From positions 1 to 11,610 of the forward strand of contig JAJZUR010000045.1 in the NCBI GenBank assembly GCA_021848375.1: a stretch of 11,610 nt of DNA, written 5' to 3'. A program made the translations under genes and the position numbers. Positions 1-7,735 of the stretch are shown here, in pieces. The notes under the pieces are model-generated. The model made no database searches. It saw nothing but the letters and a program-made list of their open reading frames with translations, and was not told where the DNA came from. The stretch comes from Pseudomonadota bacterium (lineage in GTDB: Bacteria; Pseudomonadota; Gammaproteobacteria; UBA6186; Azoamicaceae). Each line of letters begins with the position of its first letter. Position 1 is the first letter of the stretch.

Positions 1-1
1 T

Positions 2-295
2 GCAAATCAAGGCAATCAAACAGTTTCGTTTGGCGATTGGTTAGGCAGTTTATGTCAAGAACTGTGCAAACAAACGGGCGAAATTTCTTCTGCCGCTTCA
101 GGTTTGTTAAAAGATGTTCTCGCATGGTGTGAAACCCAATTTAAAGAAATGGGCAAAGGTGAAAAATCACACACACTCGCATTAGCACTGTTATCGGGTT
201 TGCAAGGCGTGAGTCTGTTAACCTTAACATTGAAAGATCCTAACGTTATCGAACAACAAAGCGGCTATTTAATCAATTGGTTAGAAACTGTCTAA
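2..295 (+). CDS. TetR/AcrR-family transcriptional regulator, C-terminal fragment
   Basis: An open frame runs from the window edge to a TAA at 293-295, giving 97 residues without an upstream stop, so the start lies outside the window. The helical pattern (GDWLGSLCQEL near the beginning, then LLKDVLAWCETQFKEM, then LALALLSGLQGVSLLTLTLKDPN, then a final amphipathic helix ending NWLETV) matches the ligand-binding/dimerisation half of TetR-family repressors, where a hydrophobic helix followed by a short 'DP' turn and a last helix is typical. The DNA-binding helix-turn-helix would be upstream and is not visible. Ligand and targets cannot be inferred. A TTG at 104 is in frame but is not needed as a start because the frame is open to the edge. 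The next gene downstream begins 281 bases later and has its own regulatory region, so the two are probably separate transcripts. Family call from pattern recognition only. Confidence 0.7.
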   Translation, partial: ANQGNQTVSFGDWLGSLCQELCKQTGEISSAASGLLKDVLAWCETQFKEMGKGEKSHTLALALLSGLQGVSLLTLTLKDPNVIEQQSGYLINWLETV

Positions 296-331
296 CAACT
301 CCTTCTACTTAATGTCTCTCTTAAACCCGCC

Positions 332-372
332 TCTTCACTTTTCTGTTCTTTTCCCAAAGGACAAAGTGAAGA
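332..372. repeat. Long imperfect hairpin downstream of the tetR-like gene
   Basis: Bases 332-341 (TCTTCACTTT) are perfectly complementary to 363-372 (AAAGTGAAGA). Inside them, 345-351 (GTTCTTT) pairs with 356-362 (AAAGGAC) with one G-T wobble, leaving a four-base loop at 352-355 and a three-base bulge at 342-344. The total is about 17 base pairs. It lies 37 bases after the stop of the TetR-like gene, so a terminator role is plausible, but no T-run follows directly (the nearest, TTTTT, is at 397-401), so it is not a canonical intrinsic terminator. It could instead be a dispersed repeat or an RNA-stabilising structure. Confidence 0.5.
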
Positions 373-457
373 TCGCGGATCAACGTTCAACTTAACTTTT
401 TAAAATTCCTATCACTAACTGCATTTCAAGCGCTCCTTGTTTAAGTTTTCATTGTTC

Positions 458-486
458 TTGACGGTTTGGTAATATTATTCCAATAT
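458..486 (+). promoter_or_regulatory. Possible sigma70-type promoter of the nrd operon
   Basis: TTGACG at 458-463 is a five-of-six match to the -35 consensus. Seventeen bases further, CAATAT at 481-486 is a weak -10; TATACA at 484-489 is an alternative with a less favourable 20-base spacing. Either choice puts the transcription start inside or next to the paired palindromes at 486-534, as expected if those are repressor sites. The -35 is convincing, the -10 is not. Confidence 0.35.
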
Positions 487-534
487 ACATATATGTTGTG
501 TTTATTTATAAATAAGAACCACAACATATTGGGT
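486..534 (+). promoter_or_regulatory. Paired palindromic elements resembling two NrdR boxes
   Basis: Bases 519-534 (CCACAACATATTGGGT) match 13 of 16 positions of the NrdR-box consensus as I remember it (ACACWATATATWGTGT). A second, weaker copy at 486-501 (TACATATATGTTGTGT) matches about 11 of 16, mainly in its right half. The two start 33 bases apart, about three helical turns, which is the usual arrangement for the ATP/dATP-sensing repressor NrdR in front of ribonucleotide reductase operons. The elements also share a perfect 10-base inverted repeat, ATATGTTGTG at 491-500 and CACAACATAT at 520-529, and between them lies a 14-base perfect palindrome at 502-515. nrdA starts 43 bases downstream. 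The position and spacing are seen in the sequence; NrdR binding is inferred. Confidence 0.55.
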
Positions 535-576
535 TACCTACCAATAGTAAGATGACTTAAAAATTGGAGATCTCTT

Positions 577-3411
577 ATGGAGTCAAATACATCCGACGCA
601 CCTGTTTTAACACCGATATCACCCAGTGCTGCTGCTGGAACTGCCAGTTTATCCGTCATACTTCGTAATGGTAACTTAACTGCATTTGATCCGACGCGCA
701 TTTCACTTGCCATCACCAAAGCGTTTTGGGATGTAGAAGGCAACAGTGCGGCAACTTCTTCTCGTATTAGTGATATCGTCATTAAGTTAACCGAAGAAAT
801 TACCGAAGCGCTTACGCGACGCTTACCCATTACCGGTGGAAATATTCATTTAGAAGACATTCAGGATCAAGTTGAGTTAGCCTTAATGCGTAATGAATAT
901 CATGCGATCGCGCGTCACTACGTTTTGTATCGAGAAGAACACCGTAAATTAAGAGAAGCAAAAGAAGCCAAAGCGCGTCAAATCTCACAAACATCAATTT
1001 CGGTTACGTTAGACAATGGAGAAATTGAACCGCTAGACATTAGCGCACTTGAAGCAACTGTCGGAGAAGCGTGTTTGAATTTAACCGATGTAGAAGTTGC
1101 TCCTATTGTTAAAGATACGCTCAGAAATTTATTTGATGGTGTTCATCTGAAAGATGTACGACAAGCTTTAATCATGACGGCTCGTACCTTAATTGAACGA
1201 GAACCAAACTATAGCTACGTTGCTGCTCGATTATTATTACGCGATCTAGAATTGGAAGCTTCTCGTTTCTTGAGACTCCCCATCCCGAGTTCACATCAGG
1301 AAATGGCAGGACAATATTCCGCAACACTGGCTGCGACTATCCACAAAGGTGTTCAATTAGAACGTATTGATCCAAAACTGCTTTCATTTGATCTCGAACG
1401 ATTAGGTCAAGCGTTAAAACCAGAACGAGATTTCCTATTTAATTATCTTGGTTTGCAAACCTTATATGATCGCTATTTTATTCATCATGAAGGAACTCGC
1501 TTTGAATTACCGCAAACTTTTTTCATGCGGGTTGCCATGGGACTCGCCATCGCAGAAAAAGATAAGGAACGACGCGCCATTGAATTCTATGATTTGCTTT
1601 CTTCTTTTGATTATATGAGTGCCACACCAACCCTGTTCAACTCAGGTACAGTGCATTCACAACTTTCCAGTTGCTTCCTATCCACTGTACCTGATGATCT
1701 GCTCGGTATTTTTGGCGCTATTCAAGACAACGCGCTGCTCTCGAAATTTGCGGGCGGTTTAGGCAACGATTGGACACCGGTGCGAGCCATGGGATCACAT
1801 ATTAAAGGCACCAATGGACAGTCACAAGGTGTGGTGCCGTTTTTAAAAGTTGCAAACGATACTGCCGTTGCTGTCAATCAAGGTGGAAAGCGCAAAGGCG
1901 CACTGTGTTCTTATCTTGAAACCTGGCATCTCGATATCGAAGAATTCATTGAACTCCGTAAAAACACGGGGGATGATAGACGTCGTACGCATGACATGAA
2001 TACGGCGAATTGGATCCCCGATCTCTTTATGAAACGTGTGGTTGAAAATAAAGAATGGACGCTTTTTTCGCCTAATGATGTACCTGATCTGCATGATCTT
2101 TATGGTGATGCATTTGAGCGTGCCTATTGTGAGTATGAAGAAAAAGTTGATCGCGGCGAAATTAAACTTTTTAAAAGGGTTAGTGCGCTCTCCCTCTGGA
2201 GAAAAATGTTAAGCATGATATATGAAACTGGCCATCCATGGATTACTTTTAAAGATCCGTGCAACTTACGCTCACCTCAATCTCATGTTGGCGTTGTTCA
2301 CAGCTCTAATTTGTGTACGGAAATTACACTAAACACGTCGGTAGATGAAATTGCTGTTTGTAATTTGGGCAGTATCAATTTAGCGCAACACGTCACCAAA
2401 AATGGCTTAGATATTGAAAAACTAAAGCGCACCATTAAAACTGCAGTACGCATGTTGGATAATGTTTTGGACATTAATTTTTACGCCGTCATGCAAGCAC
2501 GGCGTTCCAATATGCGGCATCGTCCGATCGGAATGGGTATTATGGGCTTTCAAGACGCACTCTACAAATTAGATATTTCTTATGAATCAGATGAAGCAGT
2601 TGAATTTGCGGATCGCTCAATGGAACACATCAGTTATGCTGCCATTTCCGCCTCTTGTGATTTAGCAGCAGAACGTGGAACCTATCCAACCTTTGAGGGA
2701 TCTCTATGGAGTAAAGGGATTCTGCCAATCGATTCCATTGAACGTTTACAAGAAGCACGTGGAATTTATTTAGATCAAGACCGAAATCAAACGCTTGATT
2801 GGCATAGTTTACGCCAACGCGTACAAACGGTTGGCATGCGCAATTCTAATGTGTTGGCTATTGCCCCTACCGCCACCATTTCCAACATTTGCGGCGTTGC
2901 GCAATCTATTGAACCGACGTACCAAAATTTGTTCGTCAAATCGAACTTGTCTGGAGAATTTACCATCATCAACCCATTCCTCGTTGAAGACTTGAAAAAG
3001 TTGGAATTATGGGATGCAGCGATGGTAAAAGATTTAAAATATTATAACGGCAGTGTGCGCAATATCAGCAGAATTCCTGCTGATCTAAAAACAAAATATG
3101 CAACCGCTTTTGAAATCGATGCTAAATGGTTAATCGAAGCGGCATCCCGCCGGCAAAAATGGATAGATCAAGGACAATCGCTGAATTTATACTTAAAGGC
3201 GCCTTCTGGCAAAAAATTAGATATTCTGTATCGAACTGCTTGGCTGCGAGGTCTTAAAACAACTTATTATTTACGCACGCTTGGTGCAACCGATGCTGAA
3301 AAATCAACCATCCATGATGGGGCTTTAAATGCGGTTCCTGTCTCATTTGAAAATCAAATAGCAGCCATGGCATGCGCAATCGACAACCCAGATTGCGAAT
3401 CTTGTCAATAA
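577..3411 (+). CDS. nrdA: Ribonucleoside-diphosphate reductase, class Ia large (alpha) subunit, with two ATP cones
   Basis: Catalyses reduction of ribonucleoside diphosphates to deoxyribonucleotides in the cytoplasm, using the radical delivered by NrdB. The ATG at 577 has GGAGA six bases upstream. The 944 residues contain an ATP cone at about 24-126, a second at about 138-222, then the alpha-subunit core. Key residues are all present: the redox cysteine in SSCFLS (C366), the NLCTE active-site block (N578, C580, E582), the second redox cysteine in VCNLGS (C595), the radical-transfer pair Y897-Y898 in TTYYLRT, and the C-terminal shuttle pair C940/C943 in CESCQ, two residues apart. E. coli NrdA (about 760 residues) has a single cone; the extra one explains the length here and resembles Pseudomonas-type NrdA. 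The second cone aligns with the E. coli cone by position but reads VTLDNG where E. coli has VTKRDG, so it may be degenerate. nrdB follows after 32 bases. No nrdI or nrdH is adjacent, in keeping with class Ia rather than Ib. Confidence 0.97.
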   Translation: MESNTSDAPVLTPISPSAAAGTASLSVILRNGNLTAFDPTRISLAITKAFWDVEGNSAATSSRISDIVIKLTEEITEALTRRLPITGGNIHLEDIQDQVELALMRNEYHAIARHYVLYREEHRKLREAKEAKARQISQTSISVTLDNGEIEPLDISALEATVGEACLNLTDVEVAPIVKDTLRNLFDGVHLKDVRQALIMTARTLIEREPNYSYVAARLLLRDLELEASRFLRLPIPSSHQEMAGQYSATLAATIHKGVQLERIDPKLLSFDLERLGQALKPERDFLFNYLGLQTLYDRYFIHHEGTRFELPQTFFMRVAMGLAIAEKDKERRAIEFYDLLSSFDYMSATPTLFNSGTVHSQLSSCFLSTVPDDLLGIFGAIQDNALLSKFAGGLGNDWTPVRAMGSHIKGTNGQSQGVVPFLKVANDTAVAVNQGGKRKGALCSYLETWHLDIEEFIELRKNTGDDRRRTHDMNTANWIPDLFMKRVVENKEWTLFSPNDVPDLHDLYGDAFERAYCEYEEKVDRGEIKLFKRVSALSLWRKMLSMIYETGHPWITFKDPCNLRSPQSHVGVVHSSNLCTEITLNTSVDEIAVCNLGSINLAQHVTKNGLDIEKLKRTIKTAVRMLDNVLDINFYAVMQARRSNMRHRPIGMGIMGFQDALYKLDISYESDEAVEFADRSMEHISYAAISASCDLAAERGTYPTFEGSLWSKGILPIDSIERLQEARGIYLDQDRNQTLDWHSLRQRVQTVGMRNSNVLAIAPTATISNICGVAQSIEPTYQNLFVKSNLSGEFTIINPFLVEDLKKLELWDAAMVKDLKYYNGSVRNISRIPADLKTKYATAFEIDAKWLIEAASRRQKWIDQGQSLNLYLKAPSGKKLDILYRTAWLRGLKTTYYLRTLGATDAEKSTIHDGALNAVPVSFENQIAAMACAIDNPDCESCQ

Positions 3412-3443
3412 AATATAGGGTTAATAAAGAAGAGGAAAAAATC

Positions 3444-4550
3444 ATGTCTGACGCAGTTTCAACGCATACAATCTCTGGACTAGAATCTCTTGATTTTGGC
3501 GCTGGCCGAATTCGCGTTAGCGATAAGCAAATTATTAATTGCTTTGCTGATCTCAATCAATTGGTTCCCTTTAAATATGAGTGGGCTTGGGATAAATATC
3601 TAAAAGCCTGTGCCAATCATTGGATGCCAAATGAAATCAATATGTCAGAGGATATCGCATTATGGAAAAGCGCCAATGGCTTGACGCCGGATGAAAGAGA
3701 AATCATTGAGCGCAATCTCGGCTTTTTTGTAACCGCAGATTCATTGGTTGCCAATAATCTGGTATTAGCGGTTTATCGTCATATTACCAATCCAGAATGT
3801 CGACAATATTTATTACGGCAAGCCTTTGAAGAGGCATTGCACACGCATTCTTATCAACATATTGTGCAAAGCCTTGGCTTAAACGAAGCAAAAATTTTCA
3901 ATATGTACCGAGAAGTACCAGCTGTCTCTAAAAAGGCTGCCTGGGCACTAACCTATACCCAAAGCTTGTCAGATCCGACTTTTCAAACGGGAACGCCTGC
4001 AAATGATCAACGCTTGCTAAGAGACTTAATTGCATTTTATGTTATTTTTGAAGGGATATTTTTCTATGTCGGATTTACCCAAATCCTATCGATGGGACGT
4101 CGGCATAAAATGATTGGTACCGCAGAGCAATTGCAATATATTTTGCGCGATGAATCCATGCATTTAAATTTTGGGATCGATGTTATTAATCAGATCAAAA
4201 TTGAAAATCCACATCTTTGGACCGCTGCTTTCCAAACTGAGGCCATTGAAATGATTAAAACGGGTGTTGATTTAGAATATCAATATGCGTTGGATACCAT
4301 GCCACGCGGCATTTTAGGACTGAATTCTGCGATGTTCAAAGAATATTTGCAATTCATTGCCAATCGTCGGTTGTTGCAAATTGGCCTACCCGAACAATAT
4401 CGGGGCATCACTAATCCTTTCCCTTGGATGAGTGAAATGATGGATCTTAAAAAAGAAAAGAATTTTTTTGAAACACGAGTCACGGAATATCAAACCGGCG
4501 GTACTTTATCTTGGGATGAAGAAGAGGAAGTCGATAGCGCCAATGCTTAG
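3444..4550 (+). CDS. nrdB: Ribonucleoside-diphosphate reductase, class Ia small (beta) subunit
   Basis: Forms the diiron-tyrosyl radical cofactor and passes the radical to NrdA. I chose the ATG at 3444 (368 residues) because AGAGG at 3431-3435 lies eight bases upstream; the in-frame ATG at 3372 would lie inside nrdA and lacks such a site. The ferritin-like fold residues can be read directly: D99 in VTADS; E130, H133 and the radical tyrosine Y137 in FEEALHTHSYQHI (E-x2-H-x3-Y, the same spacing as E115/H118/Y122 of E. coli); E203 in VIFEGIFF; and E237/H240 in RDESMHLNFG. The intact tyrosine argues for a conventional tyrosyl-radical enzyme rather than a tyrosine-less class Ic subunit. No N-terminal ATP cone is present, so allosteric control rests on NrdA. 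The tail is acidic (DEEEEVDSANA); the extreme C-terminus normally docks onto NrdA. The next gene starts six bases after the stop. Confidence 0.97.
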   Translation: MSDAVSTHTISGLESLDFGAGRIRVSDKQIINCFADLNQLVPFKYEWAWDKYLKACANHWMPNEINMSEDIALWKSANGLTPDEREIIERNLGFFVTADSLVANNLVLAVYRHITNPECRQYLLRQAFEEALHTHSYQHIVQSLGLNEAKIFNMYREVPAVSKKAAWALTYTQSLSDPTFQTGTPANDQRLLRDLIAFYVIFEGIFFYVGFTQILSMGRRHKMIGTAEQLQYILRDESMHLNFGIDVINQIKIENPHLWTAAFQTEAIEMIKTGVDLEYQYALDTMPRGILGLNSAMFKEYLQFIANRRLLQIGLPEQYRGITNPFPWMSEMMDLKKEKNFFETRVTEYQTGGTLSWDEEEEVDSANA

Positions 4551-4556
4551 TCAATT

Positions 4557-6293
4557 ATGCAAAAAAATGCTTATTATCAAACGCCTAAAACAAAAACGGG
4601 ATTAACACCTAATCTTTGGGATATCGTCGCGTTTGTTATTATTTTAAGCATTTTTGCTATCCTTGCTTTAGCGGCACATCGTATGCATGTTCCCTATCAA
4701 GTAGGGGAACCGATTGATATTTCCCTTTCTCCTACCGCACTTCCCCAATATGCCGCAAATACGGTATTGCGCATGTTTATTGCGCTTTTCTTTTCACTGC
4801 TCTTTACTTTTATCGTCGGGCCCCTCGCCGCTAAAAATCGACAAACTGAGAAGCTGTTAATTCCCCTGATCGATATTTTACAATCGGTGCCTATCTTAGG
4901 TATGCTCTCCATTTCCGTTGTCGCTTTTATTCATTTATTTCCGAACAGTCTATTGGGTCCTGAATGCGCCGCAATCTTTGCGATCTTTACTTCGCAAGTA
5001 TGGAATATGACCTTAAGTTTATATCAATCAATTCGTACCACCCCGAAGGAATTTTATGAAACCGCAGCTATCTTTCATCTTTCTCATTGGCAACAATTTT
5101 GGCGTATTGAAGTACCCTTTGCGATCCCAGGGTTGCTGTGGAATACCATGATATCAATGTCTGCGGGGTGGTTTTTTGTTGTCGCTTCAGAGGCCATTTC
5201 TGTTTCAAATCAAAATATTTTGCTGCCAGGGATTGGATCTTATATCAGTGTTGCTATTAATCATCGCGATCTTAGTGCTATCTTTTACGCCATTATTGCC
5301 ATGTTTATTATAATTCTGCTATATGATCAAATTCTCTTTAGACCTTTATTAACCTGGGCTGAACGTTTTAATATGACACAAACAGAAGAAAACGCCTCTT
5401 CAAAATCTTGGATCTATATTCTACTCATCAAAACCCGTTGGTTAAAGCACATTCAAACTTTTTTTGAAGCTATTTCCGAATTTTTATTAAACTCGCGTCA
5501 TCTAAAACTCCCCGCCTTACCAAGGCTAGTTGAAATTCCCGCATTCCCACGGCTTTGGATATGGATTTGGAATAGCCTTTTACTCTGCAGCGTCTTCCTC
5601 ACTTCTCTGTTTTTGTGGAATTTTGTAAGCGCAACGATTCCCTCATCAGAAATTTCCCATGTCTTTTATTTGGGCGGCATAACGGGTCTTAAAGTCACTG
5701 TGTTAATATTATTGGCATCTCTGTTATGGGTACCAATCGGAGTCTCTATAGGCTTACACCCTAAGATGCGCCAGTTAGTTCAACCCATTACCCAGTTTCT
5801 AGCAGCCTTTCCCATCAATTTAATTTACCCTTTAGTCGTCACCGGAATTGTACATTTTAATTTAAATGTCGAGGTTTGGAGCACTCCTCTCATGATTTTA
5901 GGGACACAGTGGTATATTTTATTCAATGTGATCGCAGGAACAGCAGCTATCCCCAAAGATCTTCACCTAGTAGCCAAGAGCTTTGGGGTAAAACGCTGGC
6001 TTTGGTGGAAAAAATTCGCTCTGCCAGCCATTTTTCCTTACTATGTCACGGGTAGTATGACAGCCGCAGCAGGCTGCTGGAACGCCAGTATTGTTGCGGA
6101 CGTGCTAGAATGGGGAAACCATAAATTGATTGCCACTGGACTTGGTAGTTATATCTCACAACATACGACGACCGGTGATTTCCCAAGAATTGCCCTAGGG
6201 ATAGCCGTGATGTGTTTTTATGTATTAACCATCAATGTGATAGTATGGCGAAAATTGTATAATCTTTCGGCTACACGATTTGCGAGTGAATAA
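4557..6293 (+). CDS. Duplicated (fused) ABC transporter permease, NitT/TauT-type anion transport family
   Basis: A 578-residue inner-membrane protein made of two homologous permease halves in one chain, the architecture of the 'duplicated permease component' family (COG4986-like). Half one has hydrophobic segments near 22-41, 69-90, 105-127, 137-157, 193-213 and 240-260, with a cytoplasmic EAA-type coupling loop at 165-191 (EFYETAA...FWRIEVPFAIP). Half two has segments near 340-360, 375-400, 413-434, 444-466, 495-515 and 543-564, with its coupling loop at about 468-494 (DLHLVAKSFGVKRW...FALPAIFP). The linker contains a short tandem motif, PALPRL then PAFPRL, at 319-333. The ATG at 4557 follows the nrdB stop by six bases and has no clear Shine-Dalgarno, suggesting translational coupling to nrdB. 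Each half should contact one copy of the ATPase encoded next. The substrate is unknown: relatives are annotated for nitrate, sulfonate or other anions, but no substrate-binding protein is encoded in the window. Confidence 0.85.
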   Translation: MQKNAYYQTPKTKTGLTPNLWDIVAFVIILSIFAILALAAHRMHVPYQVGEPIDISLSPTALPQYAANTVLRMFIALFFSLLFTFIVGPLAAKNRQTEKLLIPLIDILQSVPILGMLSISVVAFIHLFPNSLLGPECAAIFAIFTSQVWNMTLSLYQSIRTTPKEFYETAAIFHLSHWQQFWRIEVPFAIPGLLWNTMISMSAGWFFVVASEAISVSNQNILLPGIGSYISVAINHRDLSAIFYAIIAMFIIILLYDQILFRPLLTWAERFNMTQTEENASSKSWIYILLIKTRWLKHIQTFFEAISEFLLNSRHLKLPALPRLVEIPAFPRLWIWIWNSLLLCSVFLTSLFLWNFVSATIPSSEISHVFYLGGITGLKVTVLILLASLLWVPIGVSIGLHPKMRQLVQPITQFLAAFPINLIYPLVVTGIVHFNLNVEVWSTPLMILGTQWYILFNVIAGTAAIPKDLHLVAKSFGVKRWLWWKKFALPAIFPYYVTGSMTAAAGCWNASIVADVLEWGNHKLIATGLGSYISQHTTTGDFPRIALGIAVMCFYVLTINVIVWRKLYNLSATRFASE

Positions 6294-6297
6294 TCTC

Positions 6298-7614
6298 ATG
6301 ACAACAACCGCCCTACTTCGTTTACAGGACATTCAAAAATCGTTTACCAATGCCGATGGGCAGCAGCTCTTAGTCTTAAATGATATTAATTTTCGATTAG
6401 AAGAAAATGAAATTGTGGCTTTACTTGGTAAATCGGGCTCCGGTAAATCTACTTTGCTTAGAATCATTGCAGGACTCACCAAACCGAGTGATGGCGTTGT
6501 TTTTTATCGCGGATTGCCGGTAACGCGTCCTGTATTTGGGATTTCGATGGTCTTTCAAAATTTTGCCCTGCTCCCTTGGTTAACTGTTCTTGAAAATGTA
6601 GAATTGGGACTAGAAGCGCAAGGAATTGCGAAAAATGCCCGTCGACAAAAAACCTTAAAGGCCATCGATACCATTGGCCTTGATGGCTTTGAGTCGGCAT
6701 ATCCCAAAGAATTATCGGGCGGCATGCGTCAACGAGTTGGATTTGCAAGAGCCATGGTAGTCGATCCGGAATTATTATTGATGGACGAACCCTTCTCTGC
6801 ATTAGATATTTTGACAGCAGAAAATCTCCGTAACGATTTATTAGATCTCTGGATGGAAAAAAGAACACGAACCAAAGGCATACTAGTCGTTACCCACAAC
6901 ATTGAGGAAGCGCTCTTAATGGCGAATCGCATTCTCATTTTTTCAACCGATCCCGGCACCATTCAAGCCGAAATACCCGTAAAACTTCCTTTTCCGCGCA
7001 ATACCGAATCAGACGCTTTTCGCCAATTATTGGATCAAATCTATACGCTAATGACAACCAGCGAACGCGACAGGATCTCCAAAGCTAAAGCACAAACCAA
7101 AACCGCAATTACCACCCATCCGGAATATGCGTATCGCTTACCGGAAGTGAGCGTATCAGAACTCACAGGTCTTTTGGAATCAATGGAATCACACGAAATA
7201 GAAGGTAAAATTGATCTGCCTCAATTGGCCGATGAATTACACTTAGATGTGAATAGTTTATTCCCATTAACAGAAGTCTTAGATATGCTGCATTTCACCA
7301 AAATTACCAACGGTGATCTAGTTCGCCTCACTGCAGGTAAAGAATTTGCCGCAGCCGATATCTTACAACGCAAAAATCTATTTGCGAAACATTTGTTAGC
7401 CTATATCCCACTTGCCCAACATATTCGCGAAGTTTTAGATCAACGATCTAATCATCGTGCTTCTAAAAACATCTTTTTAGATGAATTGGAAGAATTCTTA
7501 AGCGAGGAAGAAGCCGAGCGGCTATTACGTATTATCATTGATTGGGGCCGCTACGCTGAAATCTTTGCGTATGATTATGATTCAGAAGAATTAAGTCTTG
7601 AAAATCCTCAATAA
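6298..7614 (+). CDS. ABC transporter ATP-binding protein, NitT/TauT type, with C-terminal AAA-associated domain
   Basis: The ATPase partner of the preceding permease. From the ATG at 6298 it has 438 residues. The nucleotide-binding domain spans about 1-250: Walker A GKSGSGKST (44-52), Q-loop Q87 in VFQNFALLPW, signature LSGGMRQR (139-146), Walker B LLLMDEP with catalytic E164, D-loop SALD (167-170) and H-loop H200 in VVTHN. The FQ...LLPWLTVLENV block is typical of the TauB/SsuB/NrtD group. Residues about 280-425 form an additional mostly helical, acidic region that fits the 'C-terminal AAA-associated domain' (PF09821-like) known to follow such cassettes; its role is unknown to me and may be regulatory. 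The start is uncertain: a GTG at 6286 (overlapping the permease stop by eight bases) and a TTG at 6280 are in frame. I prefer ATG 6298, four bases after the permease stop, because the conserved domain starts right after it. No strong Shine-Dalgarno precedes any of these, consistent with coupled translation. Confidence 0.88.
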   Translation: MTTTALLRLQDIQKSFTNADGQQLLVLNDINFRLEENEIVALLGKSGSGKSTLLRIIAGLTKPSDGVVFYRGLPVTRPVFGISMVFQNFALLPWLTVLENVELGLEAQGIAKNARRQKTLKAIDTIGLDGFESAYPKELSGGMRQRVGFARAMVVDPELLLMDEPFSALDILTAENLRNDLLDLWMEKRTRTKGILVVTHNIEEALLMANRILIFSTDPGTIQAEIPVKLPFPRNTESDAFRQLLDQIYTLMTTSERDRISKAKAQTKTAITTHPEYAYRLPEVSVSELTGLLESMESHEIEGKIDLPQLADELHLDVNSLFPLTEVLDMLHFTKITNGDLVRLTAGKEFAAADILQRKNLFAKHLLAYIPLAQHIREVLDQRSNHRASKNIFLDELEEFLSEEEAERLLRIIIDWGRYAEIFAYDYDSEELSLENPQ

Positions 7615-7735
7615 GTTAAATTTCAACAGGCTGTAGATAGCAATAAAGGAGGCTTCCATTTTTTTAAATTGGTTTTGAGGTACGTGGTTAGTTACACTGC
7701 AGTAGATGACTGTATTTAAAATCAGTATAAAACGC
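7615..7735. other. Spacer between the nrd-transporter operon and the toxin-antitoxin pair
   Basis: No gene is supported here. GGAGGCTTCC at 7649-7658 followed by seven T's at 7659-7665 resembles an intrinsic terminator for the upstream operon, but the stem is only about three pairs plus a wobble, so it is weak. TATAAA at 7726-7731 could be a -10 but has no convincing -35. Confidence 0.3.

Noticed and set aside
534..830. A 98-residue open frame on the - strand across the nrdA start
   Set aside because: It overlaps the ATP cone of nrdA in antisense, shows no family resemblance and would have to be read out from inside nrdA.
3372..3443. An N-terminal extension of NrdB by 24 residues starting inside nrdA
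   Set aside because: It would overlap the conserved nrdA C-terminus, has no ribosome binding site, and gives a low-complexity basic stretch unlike NrdB; the ATG at 3444 has a good Shine-Dalgarno.
6476..6868. A 130-residue open frame on the - strand
   Set aside because: It lies entirely antisense to the conserved cassette domain of the ATPase, has no recognisable motif and no ribosome binding site of note; it is a shadow of the real gene.
7649..7665. Intrinsic terminator after the ATPase gene
   Set aside because: There is a seven-T run, but the preceding stem is only three pairs plus a wobble with a loop of two bases; too weak to call as a separate terminator.
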